Origin: a virus
DNA: 21,310 bases
Direction: 5' to 3' (one strand)
Virus record (IMG/VR): IMGVR_UViG_3300010430_000521
Coordinates: 1 to 21,310 of that record
Shown here: in pieces, positions 1 through 7,381 of the stretch
Layout: each line of letters opens with the position of its first letter
Numbering within the stretch: position 1 is the stretch's first letter
Made by a program: the position numbers and the translations under genes
The notes under the pieces: model-generated
The model's input: only the letters and a program-made list of their open reading frames with translations
What the model was told of the DNA's origin: nothing
Database searches by the model: none

Positions 1-1264
1 CTGGATTTGTCGCTACTGTGGAATTGGCGATGTTCATTTTGTTGATAATTCTAGTTACATTGGAATTGTTTTTTAGATGTTTTTGAATCTGGTTCAATTC
101 AGCTTGGCGATTGTTATTTTGGGCTTGTTTAATAGCAATATGACCTTTGGGGATAATGGCCAGACCATTTTCGCGTGCTGTTTTCAGGTGAAGCCTTTGT
201 TCATTTTTTAAAGCTGCTTCTGCAAAGTTATTAACAGCTTCTGATACTGGACTCATAAGCTGGCCTACAACAAGTAGCGAAGCAAGAACTTTACTTAAGT
301 TTGAGCTGGAGGCTTTATCTAGTAGGCCGATGATTACTTCTAAGGAACCAATATTTATGTATCTAACAGAGATTTCATATTCAAGAGGGGGATTATATGC
401 GTTGTTTTTTAAAACAAATTTAATTCGGTCTAAGTTGGCTTCTTCCGTATTAAGTAAGAAAAAAACGTTGGAGTAGCTGAGGTGCAGTGCTCCTAAAAAG
501 AGAGAGAGGTCTCGAGGAGTCCACGGTGTATGATCTTTGAAATGAATTTTTAGCAAATTTGTACTGTGCTGATGTGTAGACTCCGTTTTTTTGTTTTTTT
601 TAGTAGCTTGTTTTTTATAAAAATTCCGTTCGTCCTGAAATATGCAGTTCGAAATTTGTTTTTCGTTTAATTGGTTCGTTAAATTGTTTAGCTGATTTCT
701 TGAGCTAAATAATGTTTGCTCAAAGTAAGCACCAGAGAAATCTGTTGCAGATATGATTGCATCTTTAAAATTAACAAATTTAAGTTTTGAACTGCGGAAG
801 TCTGAATGGCTTATGTCAGCTCTGTAAAACACAGTGTTTTGTAATTGTGCTTCCTGAAGATTGGTTCCGTCGAGTGTCGTGTCAATTAGGCTTGAGCCAC
901 CAAGGTCTGCGCCTCTCAGATTAGAAAAGCTGAGGAATGCACGGTCCATTATTGTGTTTCTTAAAATTGTGTATTGAAGGTTTGCTTTTTGTAAATCAGC
1001 TCGTTCTAAATCGGCCCCGCTTAAATTTGCCTTTTGTAGAAAAGCTCCGTGAAGGATGGCTTCGTGGAGATTGGCTTCTTGCAGGTGAGTTGCTTGGAGT
1101 TCTGCCCCGCAGAGATTTGCCCTAAAAAAGTTGGCATGTCTTAAGTCGAGTTGTTGTAAGTTTGCAAAGTCAAGATTTATTGGTTCGTGTGGATGTTTTG
1201 AGCGAAATTCGTTCCATGCTTTAACATCAGTCTTAAGGAGCTCAATCATCTCATCTTTATTCAT
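1..1264 (-). CDS. Pentapeptide-repeat protein, 3' end beyond the left edge
   Basis: I translated this open frame from the minus strand; it starts at the ATG at 1262-1264 and is still open after 421 codons at the window edge. The N-terminus (MNKDEMIELLKTDVKAW...) is a short helical leader of a kind common in pentapeptide proteins. Then come A(N/D)LxxA-type repeats from about residue 30 to 185 (FRANL, LSGADL, LEGADL-like units), which should fold as a right-handed quadrilateral beta-helix. A Lys/Thr-rich linker (about 210-235) leads to an alpha/beta region (about 240-345) with a hydrophobic helix near 335-350, and then a polar Asn/Gln-rich tail. No transmembrane segment is seen at the N-terminus, unlike the pair at 6292-8674. 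A GAGG Shine-Dalgarno sequence lies 8 nt before the ATG. The gene is AT-rich compared with the phage genes and opposes them, which suggests cargo. The C-terminal domain is not recognised, so function is unknown. Confidence 0.88.
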   Translation of the reverse strand, partial: MNKDEMIELLKTDVKAWNEFRSKHPHEPINLDFANLQQLDLRHANFFRANLCGAELQATHLQEANLHEAILHGAFLQKANLSGADLERADLQKANLQYTILRNTIMDRAFLSFSNLRGADLGGSSLIDTTLDGTNLQEAQLQNTVFYRADISHSDFRSSKLKFVNFKDAIISATDFSGAYFEQTLFSSRNQLNNLTNQLNEKQISNCIFQDERNFYKKQATKKNKKTESTHQHSTNLLKIHFKDHTPWTPRDLSLFLGALHLSYSNVFFLLNTEEANLDRIKFVLKNNAYNPPLEYEISVRYINIGSLEVIIGLLDKASSSNLSKVLASLLVVGQLMSPVSEAVNNFAEAALKNEQRLHLKTARENGLAIIPKGHIAIKQAQNNNRQAELNQIQKHLKNNSNVTRIINKMNIANSTVATNP

Positions 1265-1555
1265 AGCCAACCTCAAATTTGAAAAATAATAATTATGAGG
1301 TTGTTCTATAAGAGGAAGCAAATTGTCAAGAATTAACCACGTAACGCACTAGCATTGCTCACGCATAGCTAGTGCATAAGTCGGGCAGGTCCGGAATTTT
1401 TGTGAATTCCGGGGCGTCGCCGAAAATTTTTCAGGGCATGCCCTGTTTTTTTTGAACCTTTTAAACATGTTATGAATGAAAATTTGCTTGGGTAATGCTT
1501 GAGTATTGCCAATGCAATAAATCCGCAAAGCTGAAAAATTTTTAAGGAGTGCGGT
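1265..1555. other. Hairpin-rich divergent intergenic region
   Basis: This 291-base stretch separates the minus-strand pentapeptide gene from the plus-strand replication gene, so it should hold promoters in both directions. It contains four successive inverted repeats: 1346-1353 with 1368-1375 (8 bp perfect), 1391-1398 with 1405-1412 (8 bp perfect, 6-nt loop), 1432-1445 (perfect palindrome followed by T8) and 1491-1498 with 1503-1510 (8 bp including two G-T pairs, 4-nt loop). For the minus gene a TTGACA lies at 1324-1329, but no well-spaced TATAAT accompanies it. I see no credible coding frame here. Confidence 0.6.
1432..1453 (+). terminator. Terminator-like hairpin with T8 tract
   Basis: The perfect palindrome CAGGGCATGCCCTG is followed at once by eight T residues on the + strand. 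The usable stem is about 5 GC-rich base pairs with a CATG loop, which is short for an intrinsic terminator. No plus-strand gene is seen upstream within the window, so it might insulate the replication gene from read-through or belong to a regulatory leader. Confidence 0.45.
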
Positions 1556-2485
1556 GTGGCTGGTCGAGTTAAAAATGTATCTGACATCCGGCTTGATGTT
1601 GAGTTTGCCGAGGACTTTCGGACCCAGAAGATAATGAGAAAGTTCGGGGCCGAGGGAGCGTTGGGGTTGATCTTTCTTATGTGTTACTGCGCAAAGCATT
1701 ACCCCAGTGATTCCGGTTACTTTCCTAAGAACTTTGACGAGGAGGACCTGTTGTTCGCCTGTAAGGTTCAGCTGGACCGCACTGATTATGTTCAGATGCT
1801 GTTAGACCTTGAAATAATAGGTAAAGATAAAGACCGTTTCTTTATTTGTGAGTGGGACGATATGCAGCCTTGGGCCGCTGAAGCTCGGGCGCGGTCGGAG
1901 AAGGCCAAGAAAGCCGCTGCTGCGCGTTGGAAAAAGGATAAAAAACAGGATGATAAGGATAAAAAGAAAAGCTCGGACCAGTCTGAAGATAAGCCTGATG
2001 CCCAAGCAATGCAGGAGCATGAAAATGGCAATCCTAAAAATATGCCCGACGTCGATTTTAGCAATGCCCCTTCTCCTTCTCCTACTCACTACGTAAATAC
2101 CCCCTGTAGTCCCCCAGAGGGGGAAGAGTTGGTGGAGGCCTTTTGCGAAATTCTGCCCGACTTGCCGAAGCCGGAAGCTGTTACCGATTCCCTGATGAGG
2201 AAAGTCAGGAAATGCAGGTGCGAGGGTGGACCACCGGAGAAAGGGATCTTGTGGTGGCGTTGGTATTTTGGGCTGGTGAAGGATTACCCCTACCTGATGG
2301 GAGAAGTGAATCCGGAATGGAAAGCAAGTCTTCCATGGCTGGTGAAGCCGGATAACATCTCCAAGGTTTTGGGCAGTGGGTTTCAGAGTCGGGAAGAGAT
2401 GGAAGTGAACGAGTTAACTTCCAATTCCGGGCAGGGAATGAGTGAAGCAGAATATGAAGAACGTATTGCTGCTGGTGCAGGTTAA
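1556..2485 (+). CDS. Phage replication organizer-like protein
   Basis: This 309-aa protein resembles phage replisome-organizer or DnaD/O-type replication proteins. Residues about 15-110 look like the DUF4373-type N-terminal domain found in such proteins: a KFGAEGALGLIFLM helix, then a winged-helix-like stretch ending in FICEWDDMQ. An ARSEKAKKAAAARW motif follows, then a highly charged Lys/Asp linker (about 122-165). The C-terminal segment from about 195 contains ILWWRWYFGLVKDYPYLMGE and SLPWLVKPDNISKVLGSGF. That Trp-rich pattern is seen at the C-termini of phage replication proteins that recruit helicase. The start is GTG at 1556, preceded by AGGAG with a 6-nt gap. It is the first plus-strand gene after the hairpin region and may head the operon. 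The role is inferred from motif pattern only. Confidence 0.8.
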   Translation: MAGRVKNVSDIRLDVEFAEDFRTQKIMRKFGAEGALGLIFLMCYCAKHYPSDSGYFPKNFDEEDLLFACKVQLDRTDYVQMLLDLEIIGKDKDRFFICEWDDMQPWAAEARARSEKAKKAAAARWKKDKKQDDKDKKKSSDQSEDKPDAQAMQEHENGNPKNMPDVDFSNAPSPSPTHYVNTPCSPPEGEELVEAFCEILPDLPKPEAVTDSLMRKVRKCRCEGGPPEKGILWWRWYFGLVKDYPYLMGEVNPEWKASLPWLVKPDNISKVLGSGFQSREEMEVNELTSNSGQGMSEAEYEERIAAGAG

Positions 2486-2490
2486 GCGGA

Positions 2491-2504
2491 GGTTAATTTT
2501 AACC
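2491..2504. repeat. GGTTAA-TT-TTAACC palindrome
   Basis: A near-perfect palindrome lies just after the stop of the replication-like gene, in the 80-bp gap before the next CDS. It has no T-tract, so it does not look like a terminator. It could be an operator or protein-binding site. AAGTTA-type motifs follow at about 2524-2540. Confidence 0.35.
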
Positions 2505-2574
2505 ACGTTGAAATTAAGTTTTGAAGTTATAAAGTTAATGCAGTGTGAAAATATAACAGTGTGAGTTGATTGTT

Positions 2575-3186
2575 ATGCATGAAGAGTTGCAGAAACATCC
2601 TTCGTATAAGAGTGGAAAGATTGACCAAGAGATGTTAATTAAGCAGTTAGTTGAGCTTGGATGGAAACAAAGTGTATCTGCTGATTTCTTTGATGTATCT
2701 CAAGCAGCTGTTTCCAAGGCTAAAAAGCGTATTGATCTTGCTGTTTCCAAGGATGTTGCATTGTTCTCGGCTCCGAAGATGATTGATGCCAAGCTTTCAC
2801 TGGCTGATCAGCTCGAAGCTCTGGGGAAACAATGCCGCGAGTTGCTGGAGATGGTTCACGTTGTCCTTCATGGCGATCCGGCTTCGCAGGAGTACCGGGA
2901 CAGTCAATCAAAATTGCGGCGGCTGGCGGGCCAGAAACGCGATCTCGGCGGCTTCTTGATCCAGTTGCAGGCTGAACTTCGTAAGCAGCTCGAATTCGTC
3001 TTCAAGATGCAAAGCGAGATTTACTCGCTCAAGAAGGTTGAGGAATTTCAATCCATCGTTTTGGAGGAGATTCAAAACGCAGCACCTGAAGTTCAGCAGC
3101 GAATTGTCAGCCGGCTAACTGAAATTAATGCGGCTCGGTCGGCTTTGGATTTCGGAATCGGCGGTTCGGAAAAGTCTAACTTTTAA
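2575..3186 (+). CDS. Putative terminase small subunit (HTH plus coiled coil)
   Basis: About 203 aa from the ATG at 2575; a TTG at 2566 would add three residues but has no better ribosome-binding site (GTGAG at 2561-2565 suits the ATG). Near the N-terminus, WKQSVSADFFDVSQAAVSKAKKRI reads as a helix-turn-helix. The rest is a long amphipathic helical region with 'GGFLIQLQAELRKQLEF' and a C-terminal 'APEVQQRIVSRL' segment, a pattern I associate with small terminase subunits that recognise pac/cos DNA and oligomerise through helices. It precedes the recombinase and the large terminase, which fits. The last codons and the stop lie inside a direct repeat (3169-3185). An alternative is an unrelated DNA-binding regulator. 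CDS certain; function moderate. Confidence 0.85.
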   Translation: MHEELQKHPSYKSGKIDQEMLIKQLVELGWKQSVSADFFDVSQAAVSKAKKRIDLAVSKDVALFSAPKMIDAKLSLADQLEALGKQCRELLEMVHVVLHGDPASQEYRDSQSKLRRLAGQKRDLGGFLIQLQAELRKQLEFVFKMQSEIYSLKKVEEFQSIVLEEIQNAAPEVQQRIVSRLTEINAARSALDFGIGGSEKSNF

Positions 3187-3230
3187 TTTTTTGCAAACTC
3201 GAAAAGTCTAACTTTTACATTAAAGTTAGA
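3169..3230. repeat. Direct and inverted GTCTAACTTT repeats
   Basis: A 17-bp sequence, GAAAAGTCTAACTTTTA, occurs exactly twice, at 3169-3185 and 3201-3217. The second copy also forms a perfect 9-bp inverted repeat with 3222-3230 (TCTAACTTT, 6-nt loop, AAAGTTAGA). The first copy contains the end of the putative small terminase gene. Related TTAGAAAAGACT and ACTTAGACTTT strings occur further down the gap (about 3294-3355). The arrangement suggests binding sites for a regulator or recombinase, or part of a packaging/recombination site. No T-tract makes it a clear terminator. Confidence 0.6.
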
Positions 3231-3370
3231 GTCCTGAAAATGGTGTTTATGCTTTAAATTTCAGCTGTTTATTCGAATTTTGCTGAAAATTAGTTAGAAA
3301 AGACTCTTGTTAAAGTGTTGGTTTTATGAAAATATGATTAAAACTTAGACTTTAATAAAAGGAGCCGGAA

Positions 3371-3964
3371 ATGGAAAAAAAGAATCCGAATCATCCCGAA
3401 AAGGGAAGCAAGCTTAAGGTTGATCCGATCACTTCGCTGAAGGACATTGCGAATCTGAAAAAGCTGCTTGAAGACAATCCGCGCGATCTGGCTTTGTTCG
3501 TTCTGGGGATCAACACCAATCTCCGCGCCATTGATCTGGTCCAGATTGAGGCCGAACAGTTCATCCATGCCAAAGCCGGTGACGAGCTGGTGCTTGAAGA
3601 GCAGAAGACAGCCAAGGGTCGCCGGATCACCCTGAATGAGACTGTCATCAAGGCTGTGCGTCCTTGGGCGGTGCAGTGCCGGGACGAGGAACGGATTTTC
3701 CTTTTTACGGGCAGGAACGGCGGCCATATGGCTCCGAACTACGTCAACAAGCTGGTCAAGAAGTGGTGCGAGAAAATCAATTTGAAGGGGCAATACGGCT
3801 CTCATACGTTGCGGAAAACATTCGGCTATCACCAGCGGGTAACATTCGGTGTGGATATCCCGACCTTGATGGAAATTTTTAATCACTCCAGCCAGAAGCA
3901 GACCCTTGATTACCTGTGCGTCCAGCCTGAGGAAATCAAGGATGTGTACATGAATGCATTATGA
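3371..3964 (+). CDS. Short tyrosine recombinase (catalytic domain only)
   Basis: This 197-aa protein carries the full catalytic set of tyrosine site-specific recombinases: Arg52 (TNLRAIDL), Lys79 or Lys82 (EQKTAKGRR), His145 and Arg148 (SHTLRK), His172 (NHSS) and nucleophile Tyr181 (LDYLCV). It lacks the N-terminal core-binding/SAM-like domain of normal phage integrases (usually 300-400 aa), so it is a catalytic-domain-only form. The start follows AAAAGGAG with an 8-nt gap. Its stop overlaps the terminase start in ATGA (3961-3964), so the two are translationally coupled. That placement inside the packaging operon is unlike an integrase beside attP and suggests a late role such as resolution of DNA or processing of packaging substrates. 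Being the phage integrase remains possible. Confidence 0.9.
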   Translation: MEKKNPNHPEKGSKLKVDPITSLKDIANLKKLLEDNPRDLALFVLGINTNLRAIDLVQIEAEQFIHAKAGDELVLEEQKTAKGRRITLNETVIKAVRPWAVQCRDEERIFLFTGRNGGHMAPNYVNKLVKKWCEKINLKGQYGSHTLRKTFGYHQRVTFGVDIPTLMEIFNHSSQKQTLDYLCVQPEEIKDVYMNAL

Positions 3965-5433
3965 GTAAATCGTTGAAAGCAAAAGGCTTGATGGGGAATC
4001 TGCTCATGAATTTGAAGGAGCAGGTTCCACAGGCTGAATCTCAGTACATCGGCACTGGGAAGCCTGATATGCCGCTGAAAGAGTTCATCCGCAATGCATG
4101 GCACGTTATCGAGCCGGGGCGGACCTTTATTGACGGCTGGCATATCGGGGCCATTGTGGAGCATCTGGAGGCGGTCAGTACCGGGGAGATTTCAAGGCTG
4201 CTGATCAATATGCCGCCTCGCCACATGAAGTCGCTGTCCGTGTCAGTCTGCTGGCCGGCTTGGGAATGGACCTTCAATCCGTGGATTCAATTTTTCTTCA
4301 GCTCCTATTCGGCCATGCTTTCAACGCGAGACAATATGAAGACCCGTGAGATCGTGACTTCGCCCTGGTATCAGGAAGCATGGCCTCATGTGCAGCTCAA
4401 GCGGGACCAGAACGCCAAGGACAAGTTTGAAAACAAGGCCGGGGGCTTCCGCTTTTCCTCATCTGTCGGCGGCAGGGCGACAGGTGAAGGCGGGGACCGC
4501 ATAGTAGCTGATGACCCCCACAACATGTCCGAGGTCAATTCTGATGCCAAGCGTAAGGAAGTGCTGGATTGGTGGGACAACACCATGCAGACCCGTCTCA
4601 ATGATCCCAAGACCGGGGCTTTCGTAGTTGTTATGCAGCGCGGCCACCAGCAGGATCTGAGCGGCCATATTCTGGAGAAGGGCGGTTATACCCATCTCTG
4701 CTTGCCGGCACGGTACGAGGGTAACAAGTTCCATACGGTACTGGGTTTCGAAGATCCCCGTGAAGAGGAAGGGCAGCTGCTCTGGCCGGAACGTTTTGAC
4801 GAGGAAACCCTGACTCATATTGAAAATTCTTTCTCTTCACCTACTGAGGCCGCAGGGCAGCTCCAGCAGCGTCCGGTTCCAAAGGGCGGGGCAATCTTTC
4901 AGGTGGACTGGTTCAAGCGGTATACCAAGCTTCCCAAATTCAACCGCATTGTCGAGCACTGGGACACGGCCCAGAAGAAGAATGCCAATGCCGCTTATTC
5001 GGTAGGGCAGCTCTGGGGCGAGGCCTACAACGGCTACTACCTGCTGGATCTGATCCGTAAGAAGATGGAGTACCCGGAGCTGAAGCGCACAATTAAAAGG
5101 CGGTACGCGATTCACAAGGCCTCCGCGATCGTAATTGAGGACAAGTCCAGCGGGATCAGCGTTATTCAGGATTTGCAGGACGAAACCAAGCTCCCGGTCG
5201 TGCCTTGGGCAGTGACCGGGGGCGATAAGGAAAACAGGGCCAATGCGGTAGCCGATACGATCGAGGGCGGCAATGTCTGGTTGCCAGAGTCCGCTGAGTG
5301 GCTGGATGTCTTTCTGGATGAGGTAGAGCACTTTCCCGGCTCCAAATACAAGGATCAGGTGGATGTGATGACGCAGGCCTTGGAATATTTTCTCAGAAGG
5401 GGCGGCTTAACTGAAGGCCGCGACATGTCTTAG
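3961..5433 (+). CDS. terL: Terminase large subunit
   Basis: The 490-aa protein is the ATP-driven DNA-packaging motor with a headful/cos-type nuclease. A Walker A-like loop is NMPPRHMKS (about 83-91), Walker B is RIVADDP (180-186), and FVVVMQRGHQQD (221-232) is the coupling region. The C-terminal nuclease shows EHWDTA (Asp335), VIEDKSSG (Glu393/Asp394) and KYKDQVDVM (Asp465/Asp468), the acidic metal-binding set of the RNase H-like domain. Length is normal for the family. The start overlaps the recombinase stop (ATGA) and lacks a strong ribosome-binding site, so coupling is likely. It should act at the portal vertex with the protein encoded at 10293. Confidence 0.95.
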   Translation: MSKSLKAKGLMGNLLMNLKEQVPQAESQYIGTGKPDMPLKEFIRNAWHVIEPGRTFIDGWHIGAIVEHLEAVSTGEISRLLINMPPRHMKSLSVSVCWPAWEWTFNPWIQFFFSSYSAMLSTRDNMKTREIVTSPWYQEAWPHVQLKRDQNAKDKFENKAGGFRFSSSVGGRATGEGGDRIVADDPHNMSEVNSDAKRKEVLDWWDNTMQTRLNDPKTGAFVVVMQRGHQQDLSGHILEKGGYTHLCLPARYEGNKFHTVLGFEDPREEEGQLLWPERFDEETLTHIENSFSSPTEAAGQLQQRPVPKGGAIFQVDWFKRYTKLPKFNRIVEHWDTAQKKNANAAYSVGQLWGEAYNGYYLLDLIRKKMEYPELKRTIKRRYAIHKASAIVIEDKSSGISVIQDLQDETKLPVVPWAVTGGDKENRANAVADTIEGGNVWLPESAEWLDVFLDEVEHFPGSKYKDQVDVMTQALEYFLRRGGLTEGRDMS

Positions 5434-5442
5434 GGGTGAATT

Positions 5443-6096
5443 ATGAGACTGATTGAAAAACTGAAAGTTGTGACCTCGCCCATGACCGGGCAGCGCAGCC
5501 TGAAAGACCCGGTGACCGGCATTGTGTACCGTAGGGTGTCAGGCGGCGTGGCATGGACGTATGACGTAAGGCCGGGAGGGATCACCGTGTTGGCAGAGCA
5601 CAAGGATCCCGTTCATGGAACTGACCAGCACCGGGTGGATGTGGTGGTGGAATTTATGGATGAAGACACCGAAACCCTCTGCCGCGAAATGGCGGCTTTG
5701 CAGGATGCGCTTAAAGTGGATATCTGGCGTACTCCGTTGACTCATGCTGCTACGCGGCTGGTGCATATGTTCAACGATCGGCGGCATAGGCTGCGCGTAC
5801 CGACCTTGGATCTGGCTTCGCCTCCGGCTATGAACGGTAGCCGCACTTTCCGCGATTATGACCGCTTGGTGGATCGACGGACCCGGAATATCAAGACCCT
5901 CTATTTCGGGGAATCACAGGCCGTGCTGGAGTACAACACCCTCGGGCGTGATGATCTGGGCCGCAAGCTGGAGGAATATCCGGTAGTGGCTTCTATGCTC
6001 TATGCGCTGGCCGGGCTGGATCTGGAAAGTGCTGGGGCGGGATTTGTGGATTCTGTGCGTCCATCCGGGCTTACCAATTCAGCAGGGGGGTATTGA
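5443..6096 (+). CDS. Unrecognised phage protein downstream of terL
   Basis: A 217-aa soluble protein of unknown function, with no signal peptide or membrane segment. It starts MRLIEKLKVVTSPMTGQRSL, behind a GGGGTGA ribosome-binding site. The N-terminal half is beta-rich (WTYDVRPGGITVLAEHK, HRVDVVVEFMDED) and the middle is basic (HMFNDRRHRLRVPTLDL, DYDRLVDRRTRN). It sits 9 bases after terL and runs directly into the helix-turn-helix gene (1-base gap), so it belongs to the packaging operon. Codon use matches the virion genes. A role in packaging or head assembly is a guess from position. Confidence 0.85.
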   Translation: MRLIEKLKVVTSPMTGQRSLKDPVTGIVYRRVSGGVAWTYDVRPGGITVLAEHKDPVHGTDQHRVDVVVEFMDEDTETLCREMAALQDALKVDIWRTPLTHAATRLVHMFNDRRHRLRVPTLDLASPPAMNGSRTFRDYDRLVDRRTRNIKTLYFGESQAVLEYNTLGRDDLGRKLEEYPVVASMLYALAGLDLESAGAGFVDSVRPSGLTNSAGGY

Positions 6097-6097
6097 T

Positions 6098-6295
6098 ATG
6101 GTGGTGCGGCCTGTTGAGATTGTTACGGGTTTAGAGAACATCGGAAGGATTTTCGGAGTAGGGCGCAACACCGTCCGCGCTTGGGCGCAGAAGGAAGGTT
6201 GCCCTATCCGCCGTGTTGAGGGGAAGTACACAGCGGAGAAGGCTGAGCTTTGGGAGTGGGTTAAGGAGTATGCTGGTGGGGAGGTTGGGTGCTAG
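6098..6295 (+). CDS. Small helix-turn-helix DNA-binding protein
   Basis: A 65-aa protein beginning MVVRPVEIVTGLENIGRIF. The segment GLENIGRIFGVGRNTVRAWA (about 11-30) is a clear helix-turn-helix, followed by a wing-like stretch (CPIRRVEGKYTAEKAELWEW) as in excisionase/MerR-like or Nu1-type terminase DNA-binding domains. The start at 6098 is chosen because GGGGGG precedes it by 7 nt and the gene upstream ends at 6096; the frame is open further upstream but there overlaps that gene. Its stop overlaps that of the opposing pentapeptide gene in CTAG (6292-6295). It could be a terminase accessory, excisionase or regulator of the neighbouring cargo. A degenerate copy of its 3' half occurs at about 7390-7434. 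Confidence 0.82.
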   Translation: MVVRPVEIVTGLENIGRIFGVGRNTVRAWAQKEGCPIRRVEGKYTAEKAELWEWVKEYAGGEVGC

Positions 6296-7350
6296 TTTTC
6301 ATAGGGTGCTTCGTACTTCCAGAATTTTTCGTGGTACCAATCTGGTTTTATGAATAAATGAGGGTGGGTTTTTCTGAGTTCTTTTTCTATTCTGGCTGGA
6401 ATTTTGGCTTTGTAAAGATTTTTAGAGTCAGCGAGATTAACATTTTTGAGTTTTGTCCTTGTAAAGTCCGCTCCAGTAAGTTTCGCTCCAGTAAGTTTCG
6501 CTCCAGTAAGGTCCGCTCCAGTAAGTTTCGCTCCAGTAAGGTCCGCTCCAGTAAGGTCCGCTCCAGTAAGGTTCGCTCTACGAAAGTAAGTTTCTAAAAG
6601 GTTGCCCCCTGAAAGATCAGCCCTTGAAAGATCGGCATTTTCAAAGAAGGCATCTACAAGATAGGCTCTTGAAAGATTGGCTTCCAAGAGACGAGCTCTA
6701 GAAAAGTCTGCCCCTGAAATGAGGGCCCCTGAAAGGTCGGCCCTTGAAAGGTTGACTCTTGAAAGGAAGGCGTTTGCAAGGAAGGTTCCTACAAGATTGG
6801 CCCCAGTGAGGTTCGCCGATTCAAGGTCGGCTTTAAAAAGGTCTGCTCCTGAAAGGTTCGCTAAGGATAGATTGCATTCTCTTAGAGTGTTTTTGTATGT
6901 TTCGATTGTGCTAACGAGCATACGTTGTCCAGTCTTGTAGTGCTCGTTATAAAAAAGAGAGTAAAATGTGTGCCAGAATCGTAGTAAATCTGTGTTGTGT
7001 GGAACTTTATTCTCTTGGATATTGTGTAGATTAGCGCACGCTATATGTCTATATCCTGTAGCCATCTGTGTTTGAAATGTAGCTATTTGCATTTCGTAGG
7101 AGCTAGTAGCTCGCTCATACCTATTTGAAGCAATCCCAAATATTATAAAATAGACACTGATAGCCCACGGTACAAAGCTACTAGGTTTCACATACTCGTC
7201 TGCATTCAGCACAGCATTGCTGGGTGGGAATATTTTTTCAACAACAAGACGTACCCCTGAGTAGTGGTATAGACAGTAAAATGGTCTTGGTGAGTTCCAG
7301 ATCAGGATCAGGATTATGATTCCTATGTGGGATGTGATGTATGCTTCCAT
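6292..7350 (-). CDS. Membrane-anchored pentapeptide-repeat protein A (LTGAD-rich)
   Basis: 352 aa from the ATG at 7348-7350; the frame is open upstream to 7509, but alignment with its paralog (METKDWIILSIT...) supports this start ([12 protein letters not shown]...). TM segments lie at about 5-18 and 59-75, with a charged segment between them ([18 protein letters not shown]). A helical stretch (85-155) contains [12 protein letters not shown] and [14 protein letters not shown]. Pentapeptide repeats fill about 159-320 (NLSGADL, NLTGANL, then [10 protein letters not shown]), ending in a short charged tail. The predicted form is a beta-helix held at the membrane. No Shine-Dalgarno sequence is seen, only an AT-rich leader. 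It lies 31 bases after the paralog's stop on the same strand, so the two are probably one operon. It is AT-rich and opposes the phage genes. The function is not recognised; exclusion, immunity or lysogenic conversion are possibilities. Confidence 0.9.
   Translation of the reverse strand: MEAYITSHIGIIILILIWNSPRPFYCLYHYSGVRLVVEKIFPPSNAVLNADEYVKPSSFVPWAISVYFIIFGIASNRYERATSSYEMQIATFQTQMATGYRHIACANLHNIQENKVPHNTDLLRFWHTFYSLFYNEHYKTGQRMLVSTIETYKNTLRECNLSLANLSGADLFKADLESANLTGANLVGTFLANAFLSRVNLSRADLSGALISGADFSRARLLEANLSRAYLVDAFFENADLSRADLSGGNLLETYFRRANLTGADLTGADLTGAKLTGADLTGAKLTGAKLTGADFTRTKLKNVNLADSKNLYKAKIPARIEKELRKTHPHLFIKPDWYHEKFWKYEAPYEN
6466..6570. repeat. 15-bp coding minisatellite (7 units)
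   Basis: Seven consecutive 15-bp units share the core CGCTCCAGTAAG and differ only in the first three bases (GTC or TTT), at 6466, 6481, 6496, 6511, 6526, 6541 and 6556. Read on the minus strand they encode LTGAD or LTGAK pentapeptides. Degenerate units continue to about 6600. Near identity at DNA level points to recent slippage or unequal exchange, and any change in copy number keeps the reading frame. Confidence 0.95.
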
Positions 7351-7381
7351 GAAAAATATGTTTATCTGATTGTTTTTGAAA

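Noticed and set aside
937-1125. Plus-strand 62-aa frame
   Set aside because: It lies antisense within the pentapeptide gene at 1-1264 and is Leu/Arg-rich as expected for a repeat shadow; there is no ribosome-binding site.
1349-1699. Minus-strand 116-aa frame over the hairpin region
   Set aside because: It overlaps the start of the replication-like gene and the inverted repeats, has no plausible start context and resembles no protein family.
3338-3886. Minus-strand 182-aa frame
   Set aside because: It is antisense to the tyrosine recombinase, whose catalytic residues make the plus-strand reading clear.
6002-6097. Upstream extension of the HTH gene to 6002
   Set aside because: The extension lies in another frame of the preceding gene, while ATG 6098 has a G-rich ribosome-binding site at proper spacing.
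6466-6570. Short-repeat array that could be taken for CRISPR
   Set aside because: The 15-bp units are contiguous with no spacers and encode pentapeptides in frame on the minus strand.
6358-6940. Plus-strand frames rich in RSSK or in Arg-Ser-Ala-Leu
   Set aside because: These are antisense readings of the pentapeptide repeats of protein A; the repetitive composition mirrors the 15-bp units.
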